Shown here: one piece after another, positions 26,536 to 35,746 of the stretch
Layout of the letters: each line of letters opens with the position of its first letter
How positions within the stretch are numbered: position 1 is the stretch's first letter
NCBI GenBank assembly: GCA_039111475.1
Contig: JBCCIP010000030.1
Coordinates: 11,419 to 75,418, forward strand
Direction: 5' to 3'
DNA: 64,000 nucleotides
Source of the DNA: JAUIET01 sp039111475
GTDB lineage: Bacteria; Pseudomonadota; Gammaproteobacteria; Pseudomonadales; JAUIET01
Translations under genes and position numbers: made by a program
The notes under the pieces: generated by a model
Databases searched by the model: none
What the model saw: only the letters and a program-made list of their open reading frames with translations
What the model was told of the DNA's origin: nothing

Positions 26536-26813
26536 TTCCGCGGATACCTTGTCGTTCGCAGCTTCTAACGGCGATTTGCTCATCGCCTTTACCGGCCCAG
26601 TCCAACACTGACGAATGCAGGCATAGCTAAGCCTGAATAACATCCGTCCGAAAATGTCAATTATTCGACCCAAATGGTCAATCTTGTTTGCCATTAAGAA
26701 TCTATTGTTTGCTTATTGGAGTTTGTGGGTCTGATCCGTCACTCCTTTGCTCTACCCGAATAAACATTAACACAACGCCCAACAGCTTGGTGTTCTCAAC
26801 ACGTAGAAGGTAA

Positions 26814-28955
26814 ATGACTATGAAGCGCACACACACGTCTAACCCAATCGCACTGGCAGTTTCCACTTTTCTCATTGCAGGTTCGCAGACAGTGATGACT
26901 CTTGAGCTAGAAGAAGTGGTGGTTACTGCACAAAAACGTGAGCAATCTGTACAAGACGTGGGCATTACGGTCAACGCCTTCTCAGGGGATGCTCTTTCGG
27001 ACATGGGGCTTACCAGCAGCAATGAGATTGCCGCGAAAATCCCCAACGTCACCATTGGCTCGCCGGCCGGCGAAGGTGGCGTGGCCGTTGTGTTTATTCG
27101 CGGCGTTGGCTTAAACGACTTCGCGACCAACAATACCGGTCCGGTTGGCATGTACATTGATGAAGTGTATGCCGGTTCATCAAACGCACAGGTAACGACC
27201 CTGCTCGACATAGAGCGAGTTGAGGTATTGAAAGGCCCACAGGGCACGCTCTTCGGTCGCAACACCACCGGGGGTGCAATCAATATTCTGTCGGCCAAAC
27301 CTACTGAAGAGCTGGAAGGCTATGTGAAAGCCAGTTACGGGTCATATTCTGGAGGCAATGATGAGTTCAAAATAGAGGGTGCACTCAGCGGCCCTCTGTC
27401 TGACACGTTGCGCGGCCGAGTGGCGTTTGTCAGCTATGGCAGTGACGGTTATATGAAAAACTTAATCAATGATCAGTACGTTGAGAAGAGCAGCTACGCC
27501 GGTCGGGTGTTACTTGATTGGACGCCAACCGACACCTTGGGTTTCTTGCTGAACGTACACGTCAGCGACAACGATTCCGATGCTGATCTGTACAACAGCA
27601 GCCTGGATGATAATTTTTATCAGGGCGTGTCTGATATTGAGCCTGTTATCGAGGTAGAGCAAAACGGCCTCTCACTCAAGGTGGATTATGCGCTGACCGA
27701 TTCCATCGAGTTGGTGTCCATCACCGCGTACGACGAGTTGGACAAATTTGCGCAAGAAGACGCCGATATGTTGCCTTTTCCGATCATCCACACCGATTAT
27801 GGTGTTGAATCTGAAACCTTGTCGCAGGAACTACGATTGGTGGGCAACGATGATAGCCTGAATTGGATCGCCGGATTGTATTACCTGACCGATGAACTCG
27901 ACCAGAATCAGGGCGTGGACCTGACCGGCGCGGGGCTACCGGTGCCAGCGCGCTTCATAAATAAACAAGAGTTGGACACCTGGGCTGTGTTCGGTCAGCT
28001 TGAATACGATCTCAGTGACACGCTCGTCGTAACAGCAGGTCTTCGCTATACGGATCTGCAGGTTGATTTCGCCAGTGAAGGAACGTCTACTTTCTTTGTC
28101 GGCCCTGGAGGTACGTTTCCGAACCAATATTCGTTGGTGGCCGACACCGACGACAGTGCTGTGTCGGGCAAACTGGGATTGAACTGGCACATCGGTGACA
28201 GCACTATGTTGTTTGGGTCAGTGTCTAAAGGGTTTAAGGGCGCGGGCATTAACGGCAACTTTCTGCTCGATTTAAACGCGCGTCTGGATTACGACAGCGA
28301 AGAACTCATAGCCTATGAAATAGGGATCAAGTCGACCTTCCTGGACGATAGTGCACAACTGAATGCGGCCGTTTTTTTCTACGATTATTCGGATGCGCAG
28401 GTGTTTAACAACGATCCGATTCCTGGCATTGGATTGCCGGCCAATACTATTCGAAATGCCGATGTCAGTATGAGTGGTTTTGACGCGGACTTCACGTGGA
28501 CACCGGTTTCCGGCTTGTATCTGCAATTGGGTATGGGGTACATCAGTAGCGAGTACGACGAGAATATTCTCGACCCATCAACAGGTTTGCTTGCTATTGA
28601 GGGCAATCAGCTGCAAAACACACCAGAGCTGTCTGCCTTTGGTCTAATCAACTACGAGTGGGATTTTGGCGACAACGGCATTGTGTCGGCTCAACTCGAT
28701 GCCAGTTATTCCGACGACATTTTCTACAGCACGCGAGAAGACATTGCGATCGGCCAGGAAGCTTACACCATCGCTAATGCTCGTATTGCTTACAGTACGG
28801 CAAATGAAAAACTCGAAGTGGCCGTGTGGGGTAAAAATTTGTCGGACAAGCAATACGCAGCGTATTCCTTCGACCTCCGGCCGGACTTTGGCTTTATTCA
28901 GAACATGCGCGGCGTTCCTCGAAGTGTGGGGCTCGATCTGAAATATTCGTTCTGA
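26814..28955 (+). CDS. TonB-dependent outer-membrane receptor
   Basis: 713 residues. Signal peptide at residues 1-30; TonB box-like ELEEVVVTAQKREQS near residue 33. Plug domain: GGVAVVFIRGVGLNDF, GPVGMYIDEVY, IERVEVLKGPQGTLFGRNTTGGAINI. The 22-strand barrel ends in PRSVGLDLKYSF with terminal Phe for BamA recognition. It imports a substrate that is too large or rare for porins (siderophore, vitamin or carbohydrate/amine). Neighbouring aminotransferase, cupin and FAD oxidoreductase genes suggest an organic substrate rather than iron (inference). Confidence 0.92.
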   Translation: MTMKRTHTSNPIALAVSTFLIAGSQTVMTLELEEVVVTAQKREQSVQDVGITVNAFSGDALSDMGLTSSNEIAAKIPNVTIGSPAGEGGVAVVFIRGVGLNDFATNNTGPVGMYIDEVYAGSSNAQVTTLLDIERVEVLKGPQGTLFGRNTTGGAINILSAKPTEELEGYVKASYGSYSGGNDEFKIEGALSGPLSDTLRGRVAFVSYGSDGYMKNLINDQYVEKSSYAGRVLLDWTPTDTLGFLLNVHVSDNDSDADLYNSSLDDNFYQGVSDIEPVIEVEQNGLSLKVDYALTDSIELVSITAYDELDKFAQEDADMLPFPIIHTDYGVESETLSQELRLVGNDDSLNWIAGLYYLTDELDQNQGVDLTGAGLPVPARFINKQELDTWAVFGQLEYDLSDTLVVTAGLRYTDLQVDFASEGTSTFFVGPGGTFPNQYSLVADTDDSAVSGKLGLNWHIGDSTMLFGSVSKGFKGAGINGNFLLDLNARLDYDSEELIAYEIGIKSTFLDDSAQLNAAVFFYDYSDAQVFNNDPIPGIGLPANTIRNADVSMSGFDADFTWTPVSGLYLQLGMGYISSEYDENILDPSTGLLAIEGNQLQNTPELSAFGLINYEWDFGDNGIVSAQLDASYSDDIFYSTREDIAIGQEAYTIANARIAYSTANEKLEVAVWGKNLSDKQYAAYSFDLRPDFGFIQNMRGVPRSVGLDLKYSF

Positions 28956-29007
28956 GACGACATAGCGGCCCAAAGATACTTGCTAAGCAACCTATGAGGA
29001 TATTGTC

Positions 29008-29517
29008 ATGGCACTACCTGAAGTTATCAATCATCAAGATTATTTGTTAACGGTTAATTTAAAAGAGCAGGATACCGTCACGCACCCTGAGTACGGATAC
29101 AAAATACACCCTCTGTTTCTCGACAATGAAAACGGCACTTGGGTTTTGTATGTAAAGTTCCCACCAGGAACATTGTTGCAAAAACACTTTCACACGGGTT
29201 CTGTGCACTTTTTTACCACAAAGGGGGCGTGGAACTACGTTGAGTATCCCAGCGATGTGCAAAGCGAAGGAAGTTACTTGTACGAACCCGGCGGCTCAAT
29301 TCACACGTTCTCTGTTGCCGAAGATGCCACAGAATGGGCCGAAGGATTTATGGTTGTTTCTGGCGCAAATATTAACTTCGATGAAAGCGGCAATTACCAA
29401 GATATCCTAGACGCCGGCGCCATCGAGAGCATGATTGGACAATTTTGCGACGCTATGGGGCGCGAAGTACCGAGGTATATCAAGCCAGGCGCGTCCGCTG
29501 ATTTTTCGGATAAGTAA
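29008..29517 (+). CDS. Cupin-domain protein (dihydroxyacetophenone-dioxygenase-like)
   Basis: 169 residues. One cupin domain with FPPGTLLQKHFHTGSVHFF (motif 1 with KHFHTGxVH, metal His) and YEPGGSIHTFSV (motif 2 with His). The arrangement resembles 2,4'-dihydroxyacetophenone dioxygenase and acetylacetone-cleaving enzymes, which need Fe(II) to split a C-C bond. It sits between TonB receptor and FAD oxidoreductase, 30 bp before the latter, so they are probably one operon. Confidence 0.8.
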   Translation: MALPEVINHQDYLLTVNLKEQDTVTHPEYGYKIHPLFLDNENGTWVLYVKFPPGTLLQKHFHTGSVHFFTTKGAWNYVEYPSDVQSEGSYLYEPGGSIHTFSVAEDATEWAEGFMVVSGANINFDESGNYQDILDAGAIESMIGQFCDAMGREVPRYIKPGASADFSDK

Positions 29518-29547
29518 TACTAGCGTCTCGCTCCAGGAGAATTTCAA

Positions 29548-30870
29548 ATGCACAACTTCAATGAATACAGTGGCTGGACGACGGCGCCAAGCAGTATGCG
29601 GAAAGCCCTTCAGGGCAATGAGCGTGCCGATGTGGCGATCATCGGTGGTGGCTTCACCGGACTGATGGCCGCAATTACTCTAAGCGAACAGGATGTGGAT
29701 GTTGTTTTGCTGGAGCAGCAATTCTGCGGGTTTGGCGCCAGCGGTCGGAATGCCGGGCATCTAACGCCAACCATAGGCCGCGACATCGTGTACTGTTTAC
29801 GCCGTTTTGGCAAAGAGCGTGGTTTGAAACTTGCGCATTTTGCGGAGAAAGCCGTGCACTTTACCGAAGAAGTGTTTGAGCAATACGCCATTGACTGTGA
29901 CTATCTTCCTTGTGGCAACGTCATTGGCGGTGTTCATCCAAAACAGCGAGCTCAGTTGGCCAAGGCCGCAGAATTGGTGAACAGTGTGGGCTTGGAAATG
30001 AATTTCCTGGACGAAAATGCAGTTCGCGAACGCGGGCTGCCCTCAGCTATCCAATTTGCTCTACAGGAAACCGCGGGTGGTCTATTAGACCCATCAAAGT
30101 ACGTGTTTGCGCTACGGCGGATCGCAATAGAGAAAGGCATTAGGATATTCGAAAACTCGGCTGTGACTGAGATGATTGAAGGCGAAACCGTAACACTCAA
30201 AACGCAAGGTGGCTCAGTGACAGCCGACAAGGTCCTCATGGCCACCAACGCATTCTCCGCGCCCACTCTCAACAAAATGCGTTACTCGGTAGTGCCCGTC
30301 AGGGTCACGTTGTTCAATACCAAACCACTCAGTGATGCTGAACTGCAACAAATCGGTTGGCAAGGTCGTGAAGGCATTTATACCGCACATGAGGCACTAG
30401 AAAGCTATCGCCTAACGCCCGACAATCGAATTGCGGGCGGCTCGAAATGGGTGCAGTACGGGTTCGGCAGTAAGCTTCTTACTGGAAACAACGCCCAACT
30501 GTTTGATGACTTTCAATCGCTTGTGAATATTCGGTTTCCGGAGTTACCGAACTTGGAAATCGAGTCATTTTGGGGCGGCTGGATTGGGATAACGCTGGAC
30601 ATGTTGCCGATCTGCGGCGTTACCGGCAAAGCCCAGAATGTGTTCTACAGCCTTGGTTACAACGGCCACGGTGTGGCCCAGGCTAGTTTGATGGGGAGAA
30701 ACATGGCTCTCGAGATGCTGGGCCAGCCTCAAGCGGATGTTGAGCTATTGCAACGAACACGGATTCCATTACCACCCGAGCCCTTACGTTGGCTGGGCGT
30801 AAACGGCTTAGTGCAAGCAATGTTGTTTAAGGATGGCTTCGTCGATCGCGATCTGAGCGCTCAACGCTAG
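29548..30870 (+). CDS. FAD-dependent oxidoreductase (PuuB-like, DAO family)
   Basis: 440 residues of the D-amino-acid oxidase/glycine oxidase family. RADVAIIGGGFTGLMAAITL is the FAD-binding GxGxxG. CGFGASGRNAGHLTP is the signature of gamma-glutamylputrescine oxidases. FWGGWIGITLDMLPICG and YSLGYNGHGVAQASLMG complete the FAD site. It oxidises an amine, producing an aldehyde or oxo acid and H2O2. AGGAG precedes ATG 29548. With the aminotransferase this suggests an amine catabolic cluster; the substrate cannot be named. Confidence 0.85.
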   Translation: MHNFNEYSGWTTAPSSMRKALQGNERADVAIIGGGFTGLMAAITLSEQDVDVVLLEQQFCGFGASGRNAGHLTPTIGRDIVYCLRRFGKERGLKLAHFAEKAVHFTEEVFEQYAIDCDYLPCGNVIGGVHPKQRAQLAKAAELVNSVGLEMNFLDENAVRERGLPSAIQFALQETAGGLLDPSKYVFALRRIAIEKGIRIFENSAVTEMIEGETVTLKTQGGSVTADKVLMATNAFSAPTLNKMRYSVVPVRVTLFNTKPLSDAELQQIGWQGREGIYTAHEALESYRLTPDNRIAGGSKWVQYGFGSKLLTGNNAQLFDDFQSLVNIRFPELPNLEIESFWGGWIGITLDMLPICGVTGKAQNVFYSLGYNGHGVAQASLMGRNMALEMLGQPQADVELLQRTRIPLPPEPLRWLGVNGLVQAMLFKDGFVDRDLSAQR

Positions 30871-30901
30871 TTCGGCAATGTTGTTCAAGAGCTAGATCAT
30901 C

Positions 30902-31147
30902 ATGAGCCGTCTCTCACTGATCGATTCAATGTTTCTTGTTAACGAGTCGCGCACAACACCCATGCATGTGGGCGGCTTGATACTCTTTACTGATCCAAAC
31001 GGCGTCGAAGAGACTGACTACGTTAGAGACCTGGTGGAAAGTCTAGCGCGCGTTGACACCCTCAAACGGCCCTATGGCCAAATCATACAATTCGGCTCGC
31101 TTGCTCCTAGGAGCAAGCTACTGCAGATTATGATGGCTACACTCTAA
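30902..31147 (+). pseudogene. Truncated wax-ester synthase / diacylglycerol acyltransferase (WS/DGAT) N-terminal fragment
   Basis: 81 residues. MSRLSLIDSMFLVNESRTTP and MHVGGLILFTDPNG are the classic beginning of bacterial WS/DGAT enzymes, normally about 450-500 residues with a HHxxxDG site. Resemblance fades around residue 58, and a stop follows. No HHxxxDG is present, so it cannot be active. The fragment's stop overlaps the convergent response-regulator gene end by 11 bp, suggesting that the 3' part was deleted when this junction formed. Confidence 0.75.
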
Positions 31148-31523
31148 GCTCCGCTTCCTCTATGGCCGCAAGCAGGCTTTCACATGTAAAAGGCTTTTCA
31201 ATGAAATCCACGGCCCCCCTGTATTCTGCCTGCTTGCGCAAACCTTCAGACTTGCTCGCTGTGATGAATACTTTTGGCAGCGTCTTGGTTGACAGTTGGT
31301 CCAGCTTTTCCGATAGATCAAACCCGTTTCCATCAGGAAGGTCAATGTCTAAAAGAGCAATGTCGGGATTGCTTTCTCTGGCTTTTACGCAGGCGCTTAA
31401 ATTGTCGTGAGCAACTACGACTTCGTAGTTAGCATGTTCCAGTCTTAGTTTGAGAGCGGCCAATATGGGATTGTGGTCGTCAACTACAAGAACCTTTGGT
31501 TTCTTCTTCTGAAGTGTTTGCAT
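31137..31523 (-). CDS. Stand-alone receiver (CheY-like response regulator)
   Basis: 128 residues with only a REC domain: KVLVVDDHNPI (acidic pair), IALLDIDLPDGNGF (phospho-Asp59), FITASKSEG (Thr/Ser switch) and FIEKPFT (Lys). No output domain. Its start lies 44 bp inside the end of the upstream REC-histidine kinase gene, so the two are cotranscribed and probably partners. Its likely role is phosphate transfer or protein-protein regulation. Confidence 0.9.
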   Translation of the reverse strand: MQTLQKKKPKVLVVDDHNPILAALKLRLEHANYEVVVAHDNLSACVKARESNPDIALLDIDLPDGNGFDLSEKLDQLSTKTLPKVFITASKSEGLRKQAEYRGAVDFIEKPFTCESLLAAIEEAELRV

Positions 31524-32799
31524 CTTTACCCCTTACTGCTTTCATAGGAATGATGGCGCGAAATTCACTGCCTTCGTTAATGCGGCTGTGTACAACAATC
31601 TCGCCGCCGTGAAGATCTACAATTGACTTACATAAGTACAAACCCACACCCATACCATTGTGGCCGGTTTCAGCATTGTCTTTCGCTTGCACGAACTTAT
31701 CGAAAACACTGCTCAATATGTCGGTTTCCATGCCTTGACCTGTGTCTTTCACGGAAATCACGACTGAACGCATGGCTTTGTCGGCATCTATGCTTAGCAT
31801 GATTTTGCCAGACTTTTCGGTAAATTTTATTGCATTGCTCAGCAGGTTGGAAATTAGTTGATCGATTCGAACCTTGTCGCAGTCAACAGCTGGAATATCA
31901 CGTACCATTTTCATGTTTAGGAGAACGCCTTTGTTTTCAGCTGCCACACGGTAGCGAGTGATACAGTCGCTCGCAATTTTGCGCATGTCATGTGAAGCAA
32001 TTGACAACCTGAGTTTGCCATTCTCAATTGAGGCGGTATCGACTAGATCATTAATCAGCGTTGTTAAAGAGTCGCAGCAGTCAATAGAGAAGTTCAGCAT
32101 TTCCTTCTGCGCAGAGTTCAGTTCTCCTGCAACACCGTCGCGAACCAGCGCAATGTACTCTCTCGCTCCGGTGAGCGGCGACTTCAGCTCATGAGATACT
32201 GTCTGATAAAATGCGCGAATTTGCTCATTGCTTTGCTTCAACTGCTCATTGGTATGCAGAATAATCGCGCGGTGGTTATCTAATTTTCGAGCCAAATTGG
32301 CCTTGTCAATTGCGTTGGTGAGTGCGCGATAAATGGCGCCCGATGTCAGGTCCTTTTTTGACAAGTAATCTGATGCGCCATCTTTGAAAGAAGCAGCCGC
32401 GCGCTTTTCGTCACCAAAGCCAGTTAACATTATAAACGGAAGATGCGTATCTCGAGTTAGTTCACGCAGCTCGCTGATGTGTTCAGAACCTACATCACCG
32501 TTTGGCAATAGGTAGTCAAGAATGACAATGTCAATAGAGCTGCTCAGCAGCTTCTGTTGCGCCGATATGATGTCTTGCGCGCATAGCACTTGAATGGAAT
32601 CATCGGCTTTGCGCAGCAAGCGACGCACGCTCTCAAGGTCCACATCGTCGTCGTCTACTAAAAGCACCGAGATTGGGTCTGCACCCCTGGATCTGTCGGT
32701 AGGCTCGTTACCGGCAAACTGGGTGCTATGTGTTGTACTCTCGGCATCTCCGGATTCGGAGGAGAGGTCGGTGGCTAGCTTTAGAAAATCCATGTTCAT
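31480..32799 (-). CDS. REC-histidine kinase (receiver-HisKA-HATPase)
   Basis: 439 residues, soluble. Domains: REC at about 45-165 (VLLVDDDDVDLESV, IVILDYLLPNG with phospho-Asp), a coiled-coil linker, HisKA (FYQTVSHELKSPLTG, phospho-His) and HATPase_c (LISNLLSNAIKFTEKSG, VKDTGQGME, GMGVGLYLCKSIVDLHGG). All ATP-binding boxes look intact. ATG 32799 has AGGAG. It overlaps the receiver gene at its 3' end by 44 bp. An input REC implies control by another kinase. Confidence 0.9.
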   Translation of the reverse strand: MNMDFLKLATDLSSESGDAESTTHSTQFAGNEPTDRSRGADPISVLLVDDDDVDLESVRRLLRKADDSIQVLCAQDIISAQQKLLSSSIDIVILDYLLPNGDVGSEHISELRELTRDTHLPFIMLTGFGDEKRAAASFKDGASDYLSKKDLTSGAIYRALTNAIDKANLARKLDNHRAIILHTNEQLKQSNEQIRAFYQTVSHELKSPLTGAREYIALVRDGVAGELNSAQKEMLNFSIDCCDSLTTLINDLVDTASIENGKLRLSIASHDMRKIASDCITRYRVAAENKGVLLNMKMVRDIPAVDCDKVRIDQLISNLLSNAIKFTEKSGKIMLSIDADKAMRSVVISVKDTGQGMETDILSSVFDKFVQAKDNAETGHNGMGVGLYLCKSIVDLHGGEIVVHSRINEGSEFRAIIPMKAVRGKDANTSEEETKGSCS

Positions 32800-33120
32800 C
32801 AATAGCTCCTGACGAGTTTTTCTTAATTCCCGAATCGGACGGATTGGTGAGATTCTTGAGTTGCTTGCATCAAACTCCTAATCAGTATTCTGCAGTTTTC
32901 TCGAAGGTCAGTTAATAACATAGGTACGTTTCAGCCTTAGGGCAATTTCGACTGTCTGTTTTGTGATCGGCTTAACAGGATAACACTTTGTATATATGTT
33001 AGGTTAGAAAAGCGGTCGCCGTCCGCAAATCTCATGAAGTGTTATTGCCGTGCCGGTCACCGCCTACTACAATTCCAGAACTTGTCGAATGCGCCTAAGC
33101 CTGTATTTAATGCATAAAAC

Positions 33121-33159
33121 GTCAAATAATTGACGAATTATGGCTAAACATGTTTTATA
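33121..33159 (+). promoter_or_regulatory. Possible sigma-70 promoter with embedded palindrome for the receiver gene
   Basis: GTCAA-ATAA-TTGAC (33121-33134) is a perfect inverted repeat whose right arm forms a -35 box TTGACG. An 18-bp gap leads to TTTATA at 33154-33159. The 387-bp gap between the kinase start (32799) and this gene contains nothing else I can support. Confidence 0.45.
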
Positions 33160-33186
33160 AGTTGTATATTCCAAGGAGTTCAGGGA

Positions 33187-33555
33187 ATGAAAAAAGTTCT
33201 AATAGTTGAGGATGATAAGCGAATAGCAGATGCGCTAAGTTATCGCATGATGTCTCTGGGTTTCCAGGTCGACAAGGCACATGATGCAGCTACCGCACCC
33301 ATGCATGCGCGTGACTCAACCCCGGATCTTGTTCTACTCGATATCTCGATGCCAGGTGGCAATGGTTTCATTGTTTTCGACAGAATACGTGCATTACCAA
33401 GTGCTCAACAAACGCCAGTTATATTTATGACGGCGGACCAAACTCCAGGACTTAAGGAAAAAGCAATGTCATTGGGTGCTGCTGGTTTTCTGGAAAAACC
33501 GTTCGGTGCAAGCAGGCTTATAGAAACTGTTGAAGCGGTGATGGATCCGATTTAG
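33187..33555 (+). CDS. Stand-alone receiver (CheY-like)
   Basis: 122 residues, REC only. KVLIVEDDKRI, LVLLDISMPGGNGF (phospho-Asp), VIFMTADQTPG and FLEKPFG are present. AAGGAG precedes the ATG. It faces the REC-GGDEF-EAL gene convergently (11 bp apart). A partner kinase is not identified; the two kinases nearby are candidates. Confidence 0.9.
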   Translation: MKKVLIVEDDKRIADALSYRMMSLGFQVDKAHDAATAPMHARDSTPDLVLLDISMPGGNGFIVFDRIRALPSAQQTPVIFMTADQTPGLKEKAMSLGAAGFLEKPFGASRLIETVEAVMDPI

Positions 33556-33566
33556 CGCTCGGTGAG

Positions 33567-35288
33567 TTATTCGTTCCCGTTTGTTCCTTGTAAAGCTTTA
33601 GCCAATTGCCCCTGAATAATCAGAGGCTCACCAAATAGATCTCCTTGCAAGTAATCACACCCGGCCCGATGTAGCATGTCTGCAATTTCCATCGTTGCTA
33701 CACCATCCACTACCACGGTCTTGTTAAGATCCTTACCCAAGTTAATTATGGCGCGTGCGATCAGCACATCAGCGGGATTGTTAAAACGGTCTTGAACGAA
33801 TGAGGGGTCTAGCTTAAGCACATCAAAAGTAACGTTTTTCAGGGTTTGTATTGTCGAGCATGCTGAACCGAAGTTATCAATTGCCATGCATACTCCCAGC
33901 TTCCGCAGTCTGTGCAACGTGTCGGTTACTTTGGGGTCATGTGCGGGAATTGGTTCAGTAAGTTGCAATTGCAGACTGCCCTCCGGTAAAGCGAATCTAA
34001 CCAGCAACTGCTTTAGCCAGTATGAAAACCCGATCTCTCGCATAAGAGAGGCAGGCACATTGATTCCTATAAAGCCATCGATTGGCAGAGTTGATGCGTC
34101 CTTAATGCGATCAAAGTCGCTGCAACATTGTTCTATTGCCCACTTCCAAACCGCAACCGTTTTATGCGACTGTTCTAATAAAGGCAAAAACTCATCGGCA
34201 TGTAGGCAAAGGCCGTCAGATTGTTGCCAGAATAGCAGGGCTTCCATGCCAGCCAATTTGTGATCGTTGGATGACACAATAGGTCGATATTTCAATAGGT
34301 ATTGACTGCTTTGAAGTGCGTTATCTAGTTCTTTAATTCGTTTGGCGCGTTGCGCGGAAGATCTGGCAATTTTCGTATCGAAAAACTGATAGCAATTACC
34401 ACCCCTGTTCTTTGCGCGATACATTGCTGTATCGGCGCGAAAATAAAGCTCTTCCAGATCAATACCTCGTTTACCTGGAGTGTAAACGGTAATACCAATG
34501 CTGCAGGTAGAGCTCGTCAAGCCCTCTTTTCCTATCACCGCACAAGGTTTGGAAACAGCTTCCAGTAAATTTTCGGCAACGACTTCGGGTGCATCAGCTT
34601 TATAGTGTTCAACAATCGCCATGAATTCATCGCCGCCCAAACGGCCAACAAAATCTGAACCTCTGAGCACCTCTTTGAGTCTCTTTGCAATGACTGCAAT
34701 AAACTGGTCTCCCGCTGCATGCCCGAGGGTGTCATTGATTTTTTTGAAATGATCGAAATCGATCAAGAAAACTGACAAAGTATTACCGCTTCGTTCGGAG
34801 CGATGGATGGCGTGCTCCAAATGGTTGTTTATGTGCATACGATTCGGCAATCCCGTCAGAGAATCAGTGTGAGCTACGTTCCACAGTGCCAGCTCACTCT
34901 GTTTGCGCTCAATCGCGTGCCGAATAGTGCGACAGATAGTATCGGAATTGAAGCTGCCTTTAACGAGGTAATCTTGTGCTCCATGTCTCAGTGCCATTAA
35001 GGCATTGTCAGTGCAGTTTGTACCTGTTAATACGATGATGGCCGCCTCAGATGAAGAATTGGTCAGTGATTCGATAGACTTCAGATTGTTTGAGTCAGGT
35101 AAGGATAAATCAAGAAGTACGGCATGGTATGACCTACGCTGCAATGCATGATGCGCGTCATTCAGGTTGCCGATTGAATCTACATGGAAGTCGTTGCCAA
35201 TGTTGCTTTCCAAGCTACGTCTCAGCAGCAGCACATCGGCAGGATCGTCCTCAATATACAGAATACGCAGGCCGCAACTATCGAGCAT
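33567..35288 (-). CDS. REC-GGDEF-EAL protein; diguanylate cyclase with degenerate EAL domain
   Basis: 573 residues from ATG 35288 (a TTG at 35309 is in frame). REC: ILYIEDDPADV, phospho-Asp60, Lys110. GGDEF: RLGGDEF at residues 218-222 for the active motif, with an intact RxxD inhibitory site at 209-212, so it should make cyclic di-GMP with feedback. EAL: the EAL motif itself is present (349-351), but the metal-binding DDFG is DNFG, and the general-base region EGV is DGV. The phosphodiesterase is therefore probably weak or inactive and may only bind cyclic di-GMP. It is convergent with the receiver gene at 33187. Confidence 0.88.
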   Translation of the reverse strand: MLDSCGLRILYIEDDPADVLLLRRSLESNIGNDFHVDSIGNLNDAHHALQRRSYHAVLLDLSLPDSNNLKSIESLTNSSSEAAIIVLTGTNCTDNALMALRHGAQDYLVKGSFNSDTICRTIRHAIERKQSELALWNVAHTDSLTGLPNRMHINNHLEHAIHRSERSGNTLSVFLIDFDHFKKINDTLGHAAGDQFIAVIAKRLKEVLRGSDFVGRLGGDEFMAIVEHYKADAPEVVAENLLEAVSKPCAVIGKEGLTSSTCSIGITVYTPGKRGIDLEELYFRADTAMYRAKNRGGNCYQFFDTKIARSSAQRAKRIKELDNALQSSQYLLKYRPIVSSNDHKLAGMEALLFWQQSDGLCLHADEFLPLLEQSHKTVAVWKWAIEQCCSDFDRIKDASTLPIDGFIGINVPASLMREIGFSYWLKQLLVRFALPEGSLQLQLTEPIPAHDPKVTDTLHRLRKLGVCMAIDNFGSACSTIQTLKNVTFDVLKLDPSFVQDRFNNPADVLIARAIINLGKDLNKTVVVDGVATMEIADMLHRAGCDYLQGDLFGEPLIIQGQLAKALQGTNGNE

Positions 35289-35746
35289 AGTGCACTTGCT
35301 TATAGTCAAAAATCATCCATGATTTGACCATCCTTTGAAATTCCCTTATCTAAAGTCGGACCATCTATAGTTATAGTACAAAAAGGCGCACAGATATAAC
35401 GCCGATAGAACAAGTCCTCGTTCCGCGGAAGCGCGTGAAACCGATCACAATTCTGATTAACTAAAATGTACTTGTGCTCGAAAACAAGGTTGTCGGTCAA
35501 TCATCGGTAAAGGCTGGTCTACAATTTTAAAGCACCTCAGAGGCAATATACGAATCGTCATCATGAGGAGAGCCGCCAACAGTTACTTATTATCAGCGAT
35601 CAATGGAATGATCTACTCAGACAGCCACGCAAAGCAATTCCGCCGCACAATTCCTGCGGTACTTTTTCACTTAATAATTCAACGCACATGCAGTTGGTGG
35701 TTAATTGGAGGTTTGTTCGCGCTGTTTGGAATCCGGAAATAGATTT
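35289..35746. other. Intergenic region before the soluble kinase
   Basis: 458 bp. One small frame, 35608-35742, would encode 44 residues with a hydrophobic stretch (VLFHLIIQRTCSWWLIGGLF) ending 4 bp before the kinase GTG. It has no clear ribosome site and I do not accept it as a gene. No RNA or terminator is evident. Confidence 0.4.

Noticed and set aside
35608..35742. 44-codon frame with one hydrophobic stretch just before the soluble kinase
   Set aside because: No ribosome site and frame differs from the kinase; could be a frameshifted membrane part but I cannot support it.
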